Of a stretch of 37,697 nt of DNA, positions 10,605 through 20,403 are shown piece after piece (within the stretch, counting starts at the first letter, position 1; every line of letters starts with the position of its first letter). The stretch covers positions 3,809,021-3,846,717 of the forward strand of contig BFEA01000056.1 of the NCBI GenBank assembly GCA_003427395.1. Reading direction: 5' to 3'. The translations under genes and the position numbers were made by a program. This DNA comes from Chara braunii (taxonomy: Eukaryota > Streptophyta > Charophyceae > Charales > Characeae). The notes under the pieces are model-generated. The model was not told the origin of the DNA, searched no databases, and saw only the letters and a program-made list of their open reading frames with translations.

Positions 10605-10874
10605 ATGGTTGTAAACTCTTGTACGTCCTTTTTTTTTTCTTTCTTTCTTAGGGTCCTACTCGTCTTCAGACCCCCATCACCCACCCTTCCTCTTCGTCAT
10701 TTCTCCTCAGCTCACCCGTACTCCCCCAGGCCTACCTCAGTGTCTACCACTGAGGACCAACACCCTTCCACCATCTTGGTGGAGAAAGCTGACCAGACAG
10801 TTGTTGCAGGCAGCAACACTGAGCAGGATCCCTCCTCAACAACAGTCGAGGGAGGAGCAATAGGTCATCAATGA
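10605..10874 (+). CDS. Unrecognised small open frame
   Basis: An 89-residue frame with an ATG. The first third is hydrophobic (FFFSFFLRVLLVF), coming from a T-run. The rest is Ser/Thr/Pro/Glu-rich (STTEDQHPSTILVEKADQTV), a composition more protein-like than chance. I recognise no family. It could be a fragment of a retroelement first ORF, since a probable LINE ORF2 tail follows on the same strand 100-300 bases downstream, or it may not be translated at all. Confidence 0.2.
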   Translation: MVVNSCTSFFFSFFLRVLLVFRPPSPTLPLRHFSSAHPYSPRPTSVSTTEDQHPSTILVEKADQTVVAGSNTEQDPSSTTVEGGAIGHQ

Positions 10875-10979
10875 CTCGTCTTTGGGCAACTGGACTTCGG
10901 TTTTTGCTTTCGCAGTGACTGCTTCAGTAGGCAACAAATAGATACAACTCATAGATGGTGTGATTCAGAGTTCATATGA

Positions 10980-12000
10980 TAATCTACACATGTGGCTGCT
11001 GCCATCAATGGAGGTCAACTAGTGGTGGTTACCACCATTGCAGGATTTTGCTTCTGTCACAGCAATGTCACGTAAAGACTTCATAACGGGTTATTATGAG
11101 TTTGTGAGCAGGAATCCATACGGGTTAGAAGATGGTGACTACTGCCCATCGAAGATTGTTTTTGCATAAGCCTGTTTACAACAAATCTGGAACGGTGGGT
11201 GGAGGGTATGTCGAAGCCCTTCCTATATTAGACTCACTCTCCCTCCAATGGCGCCCTCATGCGACACGACAGCGGACCCCGCCCAAAACCCAGCACCTGC
11301 GCAATCTGGCCGTGAAATCCGTATACCGAATGCTACGGGTCAAATGTAATATAAGGGAGGTTGTAGATGACAGATGGATGAGGCACCTGGACATAGCGAG
11401 GGACAAGCTGAAATTCATCAAATACTCTGCAGAACAGAAATGGAAACCTGTAAAAATCACTTTCTTCCACCGGCAAATACCACAGTGCTGCCTCCCCACG
11501 CTGGTTGGTCAATCACATTCCCTAGAACAGAGAGGGATCGCCCTCTTCTTGTGTATACACTACCAGTGTGTCATTCCCTTCAAGAACCACCCTGAAAACT
11601 ATTGAGTATGTCTTTATGCAATGTCGAGGGGTCGTCCTTGCCTGGTGGTGGTGGGATCAGATTTGAAGAGCGATACTAGGGAGATATTTGGCATAAACCC
11701 AAGACAATACTTTTATACCTAATATGTTCTCACTAGGGCGACAAATAACCTTATGGACATTGTAGTGGCGATGATGCACGCAAGTCATGGAAAACGTGGA
11801 AGTAGAGAAGGAGGAAACCACAAAGCACATTAAGCAACAATTCAGTTGGAACTCACTTCAAGATGGTAGGAGACTAAGTTGTACTAGACCAACTTCAGGA
11901 TCCTAAAGACATCAGGAAACAGATCACTCACTTCTGTCATAATTGGCTCGGTCGTTCGGCCGAAAGGGACAGAATAAGGGGAGCGTAACTTGGTTGCCTC
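10980..12000 (+). pseudogene. Probable LINE ORF2 C-terminal remnant
   Basis: Three plus-strand frames alternate in a coherent order. Near 11,065-11,160 one reads SRKDFITGYYEFVSRNPYG. A second (11,132-11,605) contains VKSVYRMLRV and, later, KWKPVKITFFHRQIPQCC. A third, near 11,600-11,660, reads EYVFMQCRGVVLAWWWW. The sequence of S-x-K-x-x-Y, W/K-rich stretch, then H/Y-x-F-x-x-C-x-x-x-x-x-x-W resembles the C-terminal zinc-finger-like region that follows RT in plant L1-like ORF2 proteins. The 3' motif shared with other LINE ends sits downstream at 12,461. Frameshifts are frequent, and the assignment rests on pattern rather than on a catalytic motif. Confidence 0.45.
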
Positions 12001-12037
12001 GGTCGTTTGGCTGAAAGGGACAGAATAAGGGGAGCGT
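11947..12037. repeat. Two tandem 40-bp units
   Basis: A 40-base block starting CTCGGTCGTT and ending GGGGAGCGT occurs at 11,947-11,986 and 11,998-12,037, 38 of 40 identical, with an 11-base spacer. Confidence 0.92.
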
Positions 12038-12460
12038 GGACAAAATCATTGGCTACAAAATGATTATCCTTTGCTATTTAATGATTGGATAGTTGTGACC
12101 CCTGATTTTCCCCTTTGCCCTGTGTCAGATTTCCCCGATCCTTCCTCCCACATGCCCTCTCTCTCATACCCGCTTTCTGCAACGATCCTTAACATCAGCT
12201 ATTGTTCAACTTCAAGTACTCAGTTATGGGGGACTAGATGTCCCCCCGATTTGAGGGGGTCTGCTTCATGATCGTTAGCAACAAGATGTCAACTTTGCGG
12301 GTGTGTTCAAACGGCTCGGCACAAGATAAAGAGGCAGTCTTAGTTGAGAAGTACTGACAGTTAACCCCTTCAGTCCTCAAGGCAATCAATGTTGCAGTGC
12401 TTCTATAAATCATTTCATCACATTTTTTCCTGTACTGGGATGTTAAACCCGCTTTCGAGC
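12038..12460. other. No gene recognised; probable LINE 3' region
   Basis: Short frames on both strands have no motif. The position between the LINE C-terminal remnant and the 3' motif at 12,461 suggests untranslated LINE sequence. Confidence 0.35.
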
Positions 12461-12480
12461 AGGTGATGCTCCCCACCAAT
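12461..12480 (+). promoter_or_regulatory. LINE-family 3' UTR motif, copy 2
   Basis: AGGTGATGCTCCCCACCAAT followed by AAAT, differing from copy 1 at two positions. No poly(A) follows, so the copy has lost its tail or continues. Confidence 0.55.
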
Positions 12481-13050
12481 AAATCGAAGCCCACGCAAGG
12501 CTACAACGAGAAGATGCTTATATTGTCCTTTGTTCGAGGTGTCGGACATAGTGAGAGTTTTAAGCAACCTCTCTTAAATTTTAAGCGTTTAGAGTGTCTT
12601 TTCTACCCTTATTCCTCCAACCACTTCCTTGGAAAGCTTCCTACGAGGAGACGGTTAGTAGGGTCCTATCTTGGCCAGACCGTAGGTTGTCTTTTACAAT
12701 GTAGAACCTTAAGCTACCAGCAACACGCAATTGGCTAGAGCTCCACTAAAACTTAGGATGAGTTATGAAGGCAGTGAACTCAGAGATACTACAGGCAAAG
12801 ATTCTCTCTTTTATAGGTATCTAACGGACAAGGAACTCGGGGTAGGTTGAGATCCTCCCTGTTATAGGGATGTAACTGTACCTCTACGACCTTGTATTAT
12901 TTCTCTATTGTTATACTCTGTATACTTTGTATCTTGTTTCGGGACTAAGTTACATTTAAAAAGGATATGTGGAAGCAAATAGAAGGTGCTTGTTCAAAAT
13001 AAAAAATGCTAAGTAACACTTTGATTATAAATATTTATTATATAAAAGAG
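12481..13050. other. No gene recognised
   Basis: A 91-residue plus-strand frame at 12,463-12,738 begins inside the LINE 3' motif and has no recognisable domain. The rest is stop-rich and increasingly AT-rich. Confidence 0.4.
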
Positions 13051-13639
13051 TCCGATTCGTCCTTGCATTGATGGTTCGAATGCATGTTTATTTGTTTTAT
13101 GAAAGATCGATACCAATAGAAAAATTTCCACGACAAATGAAAGTTCAAAAAACATTCCATAAAAAAAAATCCTTCGTATTTATAAAATTCTCATTCCAAT
13201 GTTCGTCCAATTATAAAAAATTTTCCAGTTCTATTTTATAAGTTTCCGTCTAAATATGAGTTTTTCCTTCCAACTACATCTATTTGTTCAAGATAGAATA
13301 AAAGTCTGGATCAGTTTATGAAATTCTTTCATTAAACTTTCATTCTACTACAACAAATATATTCTAATTTAGATTGGATTGACCTATTTATGACTGAAAA
13401 TCCTTAGATAGAATGACAGTCCAATTAAAATATTTCATAAACTCATCCGAACTTTCATTCCATCTCTAGCATACAGTTCAAAAAAGAAGGGATACCCCAT
13501 TCTTGGAATTAAAATTTTCAAGTAAGACGAAAATTTTTAAAATTAGAATGACATTTTTTCAGATGGAATAAAAATTTAAAATTTAGAATGTAATTTTACT
13601 GTAAAATGATTATTTAATTCTGAGAAATTTTTATGTTGT
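13051..13639. other. AT-rich spacer with an outlying minisatellite unit
   Basis: One unit of the 60-bp minisatellite lies at about 13,051-13,110. The remainder is roughly 70-75% A+T, with degenerate recurrences of GAAT-AAAATTT and TTCATTC blocks and no open frame of note. Confidence 0.5.
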
Positions 13640-14245
13640 CATCCCTTACGTGCATGATCCGATTGTATGTTTATTTTGATTATTTTTGAAAGAGTTGAGC
13701 ACATCCCCTGCGTGGATGACTCTGTGGCATATTTATTCATTTGTTTTCAGAAGGGCAAAACTCGTCTTGTGCGGATAATTCATTTGCATATTTATTGATT
13801 TGTTTTATGAAAGGTCAGCCTTATAGCTTGCAGGGATGGTCCAACTATAGATTTATTTTCTAACGGGGCGGTTATTTGCTTTTTGAAGGATTTGACACGT
13901 TCCTTGTGTGAAAGGACTTATATGTCTATTTATTGGTTTGTTTTATGAAAGGTCAGAATCGTCTTTGTGTGGACAGTCCGACTACATGTTTATTGATTTG
14001 TTTTATTAAGGGTCAGACTCACCCCCTGCATGGATGATCTGACAACATGTTCATTGATCTGTTTTCTAATAAATCGGATTCGTCTTCTACATAAATAGTC
14101 CAACTGCATGTTTGTTTATTTTCTAAAAGGTTTAGCACATCTCATTTATGGATAGTACAACTGCATATTTATTTTAATTCTTTTTTTAAGGGTTTGACAC
14201 ATCCTTTACTTGGATGGTCCAATTTAATGTTTGAAAGTTTTCTTT
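13640..14245. repeat. Degenerate 60-bp minisatellite, about ten units
   Basis: A block close to GTCAGACTCGTCCCTTGCGT, then GGATGGTCCAACT and CATGTTTATTGATTTGTTTT, recurs with starts near 13,694, 13,754, 13,814, 13,888, 13,952, 14,012, 14,072, 14,131 and 14,192, plus a partial unit before them. Spacing is 59-62 bases except for one longer unit of about 74. Units are roughly 65-80% alike, so the array is old. No long frame crosses it. Confidence 0.9.
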
Positions 14246-14996
14246 TTTATGGGAAATGCTGCCAATGTTTTAAAAATTAGGGAGTTGGTCAAATTTAAAG
14301 ATGTATCATAGGTTAAAAAAATATATATTATGATTATGAATTAATGAAAATTTTAGGAGTCTAACCTTCTAAGAGAAGTGTTGCCATTTTTTTTGCTAAA
14401 TAAGAAAATTAGTCAATATCATAGACAAGTCCCGTGTTTGAGAAATTTTATGTCAAACTAACTCGGTAAAACTTCAACGAAACTTCTTTTTATGAGAGAG
14501 GATGTCGAAAATTTTGTCAACCTTCGGTATCAACTAGAGGTAGGACGAAAAAATTAAGAAGTAAAATTGAACCGTATGGCGAAGACAACCTCCGTTAACC
14601 TCAAACGTGATGATAATATTGCAGTTTTTGCATGTGATGCATGACACTGCCATTTGAAAGTGTTGTGAAACACTTCGACCGATTTTTTAGGAATCGTCAA
14701 CAACTATACTTATTGTTTTTTTTTTTAATCTGTGAGTCATTGGTTGGCTATGAAGGGATTGGGTAAATTGATAAGTTGGGAAATCTTAGTCTCAGAGTGT
14801 TGTAGGATGCAAGGGGTAAGGTAAGGTGAATCAAGGGATTGACCTCATTAGTGCATGACATTTATATAGTTGTGTATTCAAGTACATTGTGAAAGCGTTG
14901 AATGATATTGCCGAGGCTCAATGTAATTGAACATGTGAAAGTTATTGAACAAATCGCAACTTTGACACTGAAAGTTATGAAATGAACCACCTAATA
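14246..14996. other. No gene recognised
   Basis: AT-rich, stop-rich on all frames, with no RNA gene or repeat seen. Confidence 0.5.
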
Positions 14997-15329
14997 TTAG
15001 ACAAACCTTTTGTCCGAATACATAATATATGTACACACTTCTAAGCTGGTCCGTGAGCCACTTGGTGTATGACCTAAACGTGATTCCTTGAAAAGTACCA
15101 AGTCGGATTTATAATCTTCAATGCCGATTCCAGTTATGAAAAGAACGAGGATGGGATAGCGGGAGGAACGTCTTCCTAATTCAAAAAGTGTTATCGGAGT
15201 TCCCCCCGAACCCTTACTTACTGGGGCGGAAAGGGGCAGGAGTGCAGGAAGGATCTTGACTACAGACAAGAGTTTGACGATGTGTTTCATAGAGCTCATA
15301 GTCAAAATCCGAGGGGGGCAGATGTGCAA
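14997..15329 (-). CDS. Unrecognised 110-residue open frame
   Basis: A minus-strand frame with an ATG and balanced composition (TPITLFELGRRSSRYPILVL, GIGIEDYKSDLVLFKES). It is more protein-like than its AT-rich surroundings, which are full of stops. I know no family with these features, and no conserved Cys/His, nucleotide-binding or membrane pattern is visible. It may be an exon, a fragment of a mobile element, or chance. No neighbour gives context. Confidence 0.22.
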   Translation of the reverse strand: MHICPPRILTMSSMKHIVKLLSVVKILPALLPLSAPVSKGSGGTPITLFELGRRSSRYPILVLFITGIGIEDYKSDLVLFKESRLGHTPSGSRTSLEVCTYIMYSDKRFV

Positions 15330-16770
15330 GTTTTTCCATTTTCTCTATTTCTTCTTGGGCATGTAGTCGAAACCTCTATTTTTCTGGTACTTTATACGTC
15401 GGGAGTCTGAACACAAATTATAAGACCAACGGGGAACGATAATCGATCGATGAATGACAAACATTTCATTAAAGGTAAATAAGATTACGAAATGAGGAAA
15501 AATCATCTCAACAATCACGAATCCCGAGTTAGCAAATATGGGGTATTGGTTTTCAATGGGGAAGTGATAAGGTCGTTTAATCCGGGTTGTAGCCTCGTGA
15601 ATGTACTATTCGCAGACACGTGTCCTCTCCGTGTTATACGAAAACTCTGAAGACCGACTGAAGTGACTGTGCTGACAAGACGCAGAGCGTACATAGCTGA
15701 ATGTGTCAGAGATTATCATTACTTTCTATATGAATTGGAGATGGTTGACATCCACAAAACAGGGAGGAAAGATTCATCACACCCATCCACCATTCACAAA
15801 ATAATCAAGGCTTGTCCCTTGCACATAAAGTTTTACAAGTATAGATAGCAGTCGACAACTAAAAGCTTCCGTGCAAGGGAAATAGTGTAACAAGAGTGTC
15901 GTGTCCACCAGCGCACTTATGCAAACGTCTACCAAAAGCTAGAATCCATAACATCCATTCATACTCTGTTTGTGAAAATCAGACGAGAAGACTCGCTGCT
16001 ACCTTTCATGCAAGCGAAAGACTGTAATGAGTATTCCACATGTTCCTAGTGGACTAAGGAATGAGGAAACATTTTCACTTAGAGAAGAACATCATATTTA
16101 TATATTGAGATAGAGATAGAAGACGAACACATTTCATTCTATGCATCGGGAGTGATCAAAAGAAGAGAAATTCATGTAAGACAATTGACAAGCCGGACAC
16201 TCAGCCACTTACAAGAGATCGGACACCATCTATTTTCGTCTTGCAAGCAGAAGAGTGTAACGGGAGAGGGGAGCATCTCTCAATGCCTTGTTCACTGGGA
16301 ACAAACACTCATCATCCATTTAGTAGAAAACAAAAACCGTTAATCTCATTCATTCAATAAAAACGAGCATAGCATTCATACAACTCAAGAGCAAAGAGGA
16401 CTAAAACAACAGGAAAATCAAACAACGGAAATAAGAGACAATGACGTATTGTCATGCGTAACTTCGATTCAAACTTGATTCCAAGAAAAAGCGGCAAACT
16501 ATCCCGCTCTCATACACGTACGAGGCCCTTGATTAATCAACCATCATCCCCTGCCTTTGCTTGAGTACCAACGATCTCGCCGACCGCACATTCAATAATA
16601 CCTCTCAACGATTATCACCCTTTGAACCCGACTTTTATACTGATCTACCCAGATAATGCATTTCATTGCAGCTATTTGAAACAAAATCTCTCAAAGACCT
16701 TTCAAGACTTTCCAATCTTTTGATCACCTCTATCTAGCCACTGCTTGCCTCGAGTTGGTTAATAGTGTAA
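15330..16770. other. No gene recognised; weak dispersed repeats
   Basis: Blocks of the form TGCAAG-x-GAA(A)-x(2-4)-GTGTAA/CTGTAA recur near 15,877, 16,013 and 16,242. Short frames at 15,663-15,848 and 16,152-16,343 overlap these recurrences and have no motif. Confidence 0.35.
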
Positions 16771-16789
16771 AATATATATATATATATGA

Positions 16790-16856
<67 letters not shown>
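16771..16856. repeat. (TA)n-TGACGA-(TA)n-(GA)n, copy 2
   Basis: The same TGACGA-interrupted TA tract as at 9,366, here with a longer right TA arm that runs directly into about 20 bases of GA repeat. Confidence 0.95.
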
Positions 16857-18084
16857 TGCACTTAAGAGATTTATGGTTATGAACAAGCCGGGGTGGACGG
16901 GTGTAGAAGGAAAATAGAGGGAGGGAGGAGGAAGGAGGATAAGAGAGTGAGAAGGTTATATCGATCCCAAAGTAGTGGTTCCAGTCAGTTGAAGCATAGT
17001 GTGGAGGGGTTATAATCGCTCTCTACATTGTGATCTGATTTCTTAGGTTACTCAGGCTTGGTAAGATCCTTCCAGCTGCAAAAGAAGGCGGGAAAAGAGG
17101 TTACGAGAGATAGCGTGAGGAGGGACCAAGATTCAACAAGATCAAGAAGGAAAAAAAGATGCCAAGAAGGGAGAAAAAAACAATTACAGATTGTCGAGGA
17201 AGGCGCGAACAGGGAGAAAGAGGGGTGTTGGAAGGATTGTATGCAAAGGCATGGGCGTATGATGCATTCCCAGAAAATGAAAATGCACCAAAAGACTTAC
17301 GAGAAATATCAGTGAACATTGCGCCTAATTCCTACAAAAAAAAATGAAATTGGAAATCCGAACGAAAAATCTAAATCCTACGCCGATTTCGATTTTCTAC
17401 TATACAAGAACGAAATTCACATGAATTTAAAGGGTATTTCCAAAATTGCACCGAAGTCATATTCAAAAGAAATCATAAAACTCAGATGCAAGAAAGCCCA
17501 TGGACACCCCACCAAAGACGAAGCCTGCGAAATACCTCGAAATTCCAAAAGATAAAACCATAAAAGTAATATACAAGCCCTTTGAAGCGAAAGAAAACTG
17601 AAAAGGTATAAAAGTATGCGCAACATCGTAAGCTAGCGCATCACTGGCCGTCTGCTCCTTTGTTTGTCTTTTCTCTCTCCGTACACAATTGAGATAGCAA
17701 ATCTTTTTTGGCAGCCCACAAATCTTATGGCTGCAGATAAGAGTTGTTTTTTTTTTTGTGGGGTGGCCTAGCATGAATCCAAAAGTAAACTAAGGTCCGA
17801 CTAGTGGGACTTGGCCCCGACCGCATGGTTATACCACCAATACTTCTAGGCCACTTTCTTCCCGGCCTCCAAACGCCCTGCGTGCCAAACTTTGTGGACT
17901 TGTCAACTCGACATTTTTTTTTTATAGGCTGGGCGCAAGGGCCATGTATGGTCCAAGTACTGGTGGTTTTTAATGGAAATTCCTTGCTTTTTCCCAAAAG
18001 AAAAAGGGAATCCTGCGAGGTCCCACTACTGTTTTAACCCCCAAAAAACGTATGTATGTGTATACGGGGAATGTTGCATTCGAA
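16857..18084. other. No gene recognised
   Basis: A Lys/Arg/Glu-rich open frame at 17,159-17,347 (+) reads YAKAWAYDAFPENENAPKDL, which looks protein-like but matches nothing I know; no splice structure can be assigned. At 17,801-17,815 lies CTAGTGGGACTTGGC, the same 15-mer found in both arms of the hairpin at 30,936-31,086. The block 17,820-17,940 weakly resembles 9,685-9,790. Confidence 0.35.
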
Positions 18085-18104
18085 TATAATGTACGTACAT
18101 TATA
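18085..18104. repeat. Perfect 20-bp palindrome
   Basis: TATAATGTACGTACATTATA is its own reverse complement. Related but imperfect GTACGTAC/GTATGTATG strings occur nearby at 18,049-18,058 and 19,690-19,745. Confidence 0.9.
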
Positions 18105-18162
18105 CAATGAGTTTTAGGGTACAACTTTGCAGGAGTCGGTTGTACCACCGTCATTTTCTTGA

Positions 18163-18226
18163 ATTTGGTTGGAAATTTTGCCAAGACCCTCAGGCAGAAG
18201 TTGTTTGTATTGCACTGATGTACAAC
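18163..18226. repeat. 64-bp dispersed repeat, copy 1 (copy 2 at 19,568-19,631)
   Basis: The two 64-base blocks match at 56 positions with no gap and share ACCCTCAGGCA, AAGTTGTTTGTATTGCA and TGTACAAC. They are in the same orientation, 1.4 kb apart, and both sit beside GTATGTATG-type strings. Confidence 0.9.
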
Positions 18227-18246
18227 ATAGAGGCTCGCCACATTGC

Positions 18247-18735
18247 CTTTCGAAACGAGGCATTTTCCTAAAGTTGTCAGACAGAATTCGAAAGGAGTAC
18301 TTTCGAAAAAAAACTCCCCTTCGCCACACAGACTTTCAAAACAGCGAGGTCTTTCGATATGCGCATTGGGGCCTTGCTACACAACTCTCGCCATGTGCAC
18401 AACGAGGGTGTGAATCTTCCCCTTGAACATGGAAAGATACACCACCATGATTTTTGTCTTTTTTGCATGTCAAGAGTACTGGAGCCAGACCCTTGTAATC
18501 GCTTTTTTTTTTCCCCGCAGATCGCCCGTTTCGGGAGGTCTATTTTCACAAGACGCGATTGAGGCTTTTGAGATTCGGGCCGCGACAGGCGTGAGGGACG
18601 GGCCACTTCGAAATGTCTTTCGAATGCATTCATACTGACACCTTTCGAAATATGAAAATTGCGAGTTGGTTCGAAAGGTTGTGTGACGAAGACAGAGTGT
18701 CTATTTTTCGTGTTTCGAAAGGTTGTGTGACGAGC
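18247..18735. repeat. TTCGAA-rich cluster with a repeated 20-mer
   Basis: The palindrome TTCGAA occurs eight times in about 480 bases, mostly as CTTTCGAAA or TTCGAAAGG. A 20-mer, TTCGAAAGGTTGTGTGACGA, occurs exactly twice (18,670-18,689 and 18,714-18,733). The long minus-strand frame over the cluster (18,277-18,780) has no domain. Confidence 0.85.
18411..18460. repeat. GAACATGGAAAGATACA repeat, distant copy
   Basis: TGAATC, then eight variable bases, then GAACATGGAAAGATACA, CCAT and a T-rich tail. The same structure occurs three more times at 34,689-35,040. Confidence 0.8.
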
Positions 18736-19088
18736 CCCATAGTTTTTTTGTTTTTGATTTTTTGATTTGTTTGAAACCATCGAAATTCTAAAGAAATCAG
18801 AAAACAGAATGTCCTTGCTGTAAAATAATATTTCTATTCTCGTAACATCGTTTTTTTTTTTCTTTCTCCGATTTTTTTTTTTCTTTCTCCGATTTGGTTA
18901 TGAATTTCTTTTTTTCAAAGAAGAGGTAGATATATTCATATAGCCAAGAACCGGGCCCGACATCCCTTATTTGCTGCGGCCAAACGGGGTAAGCAAGGCA
19001 CTTTCGGGCAAACCTATTTCAACCACTGCCCGAATCAACGATCGCAAACAAATCCCAAGGTTTCAACTCTATACCCTAATTAACTTTA
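18736..19088. other. T-rich spacer
   Basis: Several T-runs, including a tandem pair of (T)11-12 CTTTCTCCGA at about 18,850-18,892. No gene is seen. Confidence 0.5.
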
Positions 19089-19458
19089 ATTGATGCCTCT
19101 TACCCAAAAAAGACAAACGAGCAAACCAGCGTTAACTATAAAAAAAGAAAGCGCAACTATGAAGATGTACCTCTAACCATAAACAAACGAAAAAACCAAT
19201 GCAAACTATCAAAAGGAAACACAAACATGATGTCAAACCCTGAGCTCCGATCCTAATAGCAGCTACTAAAGATTGATGCCTCTTACCCTAAAAAGACAAA
19301 CGAGCAAACCAGCGTTAACTATTAAAAAAAAAACGCAACCATGAATATGTACTTCTAACCCTAAACAAACGAAAAAAAACCATGCAAACTATCAAAAGGA
19401 AACACAAACATGATGCTAAACCCTGAGCTCCGACCCTAATAGCAGCTACTAAAGATTG
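19089..19458. repeat. 183-bp tandem duplication
   Basis: The unit 19,089-19,271, starting ATTGATGCCTCTTACCC, is repeated at 19,272-19,458 at about 93% identity with small A-run length differences. Each unit itself contains two related segments, ACAAACGAGCAAACCAGCG and ACAAACGAAAAAACCAATGC. Confidence 0.93.
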
Positions 19459-19567
19459 CGATCAGAGATAGCAGTGCCAACAATTTGTCAAAGCACTAGA
19501 GATCAAGGAATCCAATCATCACGCCTGAAGTAGGAGTATCAGCAACAGTGGATAATTTCAGTCGCAG

Positions 19568-19631
19568 ATTTGGTTGTGAATTTCGACATGACCCTCAGGC
19601 AAAAGTTGTTTGTATTGCAATGCTGTACAAC
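19568..19631. repeat. 64-bp dispersed repeat, copy 2
   Basis: See copy 1 at 18,163. This copy is followed by a T-run and a TTCGAA site. Confidence 0.9.
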
Positions 19632-19894
19632 TTTTTTTTCTTCGAAACTGTTGATTTTTTAAAACAATCGATATTTTCAAAATTTCGAATACAACGTATG
19701 TATGTTGTGGTCGATACAACGCATGTACGTTATATTCAACCGTACGTCCTCTTCAAAAAAAAATCAGTCATTTTCGGGGACCTGTTTTTCAAAGGTAAGC
19801 TGAATAGAAAGTAAGTACGTTGTTTTTGGGTTAAGACAGTAGCAAAGAGGATTTCACCTGTTGCAGCATGTAAGTTGAATAAAAAACTTTGCTT

Positions 19895-20070
19895 TTTTTT
19901 TTTTTTTGCAAAAAAAAAGTGTCCTCTACTAGAGGGGCTGGAACTAAAAGCCTCCCTTAGTAACTGTCTCTGGTTGCTCCATCTATTGGTGGGGAGCTAC
20001 ACCTACTGGAAACCCGGTAAAAAAAAAAAAAAAAAAGATCGGGTGCAGCGTCCCTGTACAATCCAATGCA
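19895..20070 (-). mobile_element. LINE 3' UTR fragment
   Basis: On the minus strand this holds GGGACGCTGCACCCGATC, a T-run, CCGGGTTTCCAGTAGGTGTA and CTCCCCACCAAT (motif at 19,985-20,004), then an A-run at about 19,894-19,908. The order GGGACGCTGGACCCGGTTTC is also found in the 3' region of the LINE at 31.2 kb, so this is a short tail fragment of the same or a related family. Confidence 0.6.
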
Positions 20071-20403
20071 AGCATGAGATAGGCATAAGAAAAATCCCGC
20101 CAGCATTGATTCCCCCAGGTAGCCGAGGGGGATTGACTGTGCGGTAGCGGAGTTCAGGTGACACGTACGTATTCATCTGATTGCAGCATGTTTTTTTTTT
20201 TTTTTACAAGATCATTCATTATCAAGCTTGGGGAGGTCAGGAATCCTCCACAAACAACCCGGAGTGACATAAAACCATCCTGGGGCCATTACCCAGGTTC
20301 GGCTTGGGCGTTAGGATGATGTCCAGAGACTTCAAAGGTCAGTGCGAGACCATTGCTCTGACTGATCCACAACCCCTAAAAAGGAAAAAAAAAAAACAAA
20401 GAG

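Noticed and set aside
13060-13075. TGGTTCGAATGC as a tRNA T-loop
   Set aside because: It is part of the 60-bp minisatellite unit; no acceptor or anticodon stem is present.
9640-17980. Similarity between 9,685-9,790 and 17,820-17,940 (TTATACCAC, GGCC, CGTGCCAAA, GGGCGCAA in the same order)
   Set aside because: It may be an ancient shared repeat, but identity by eye is only around 60-65% with gaps, too weak to call without an alignment.
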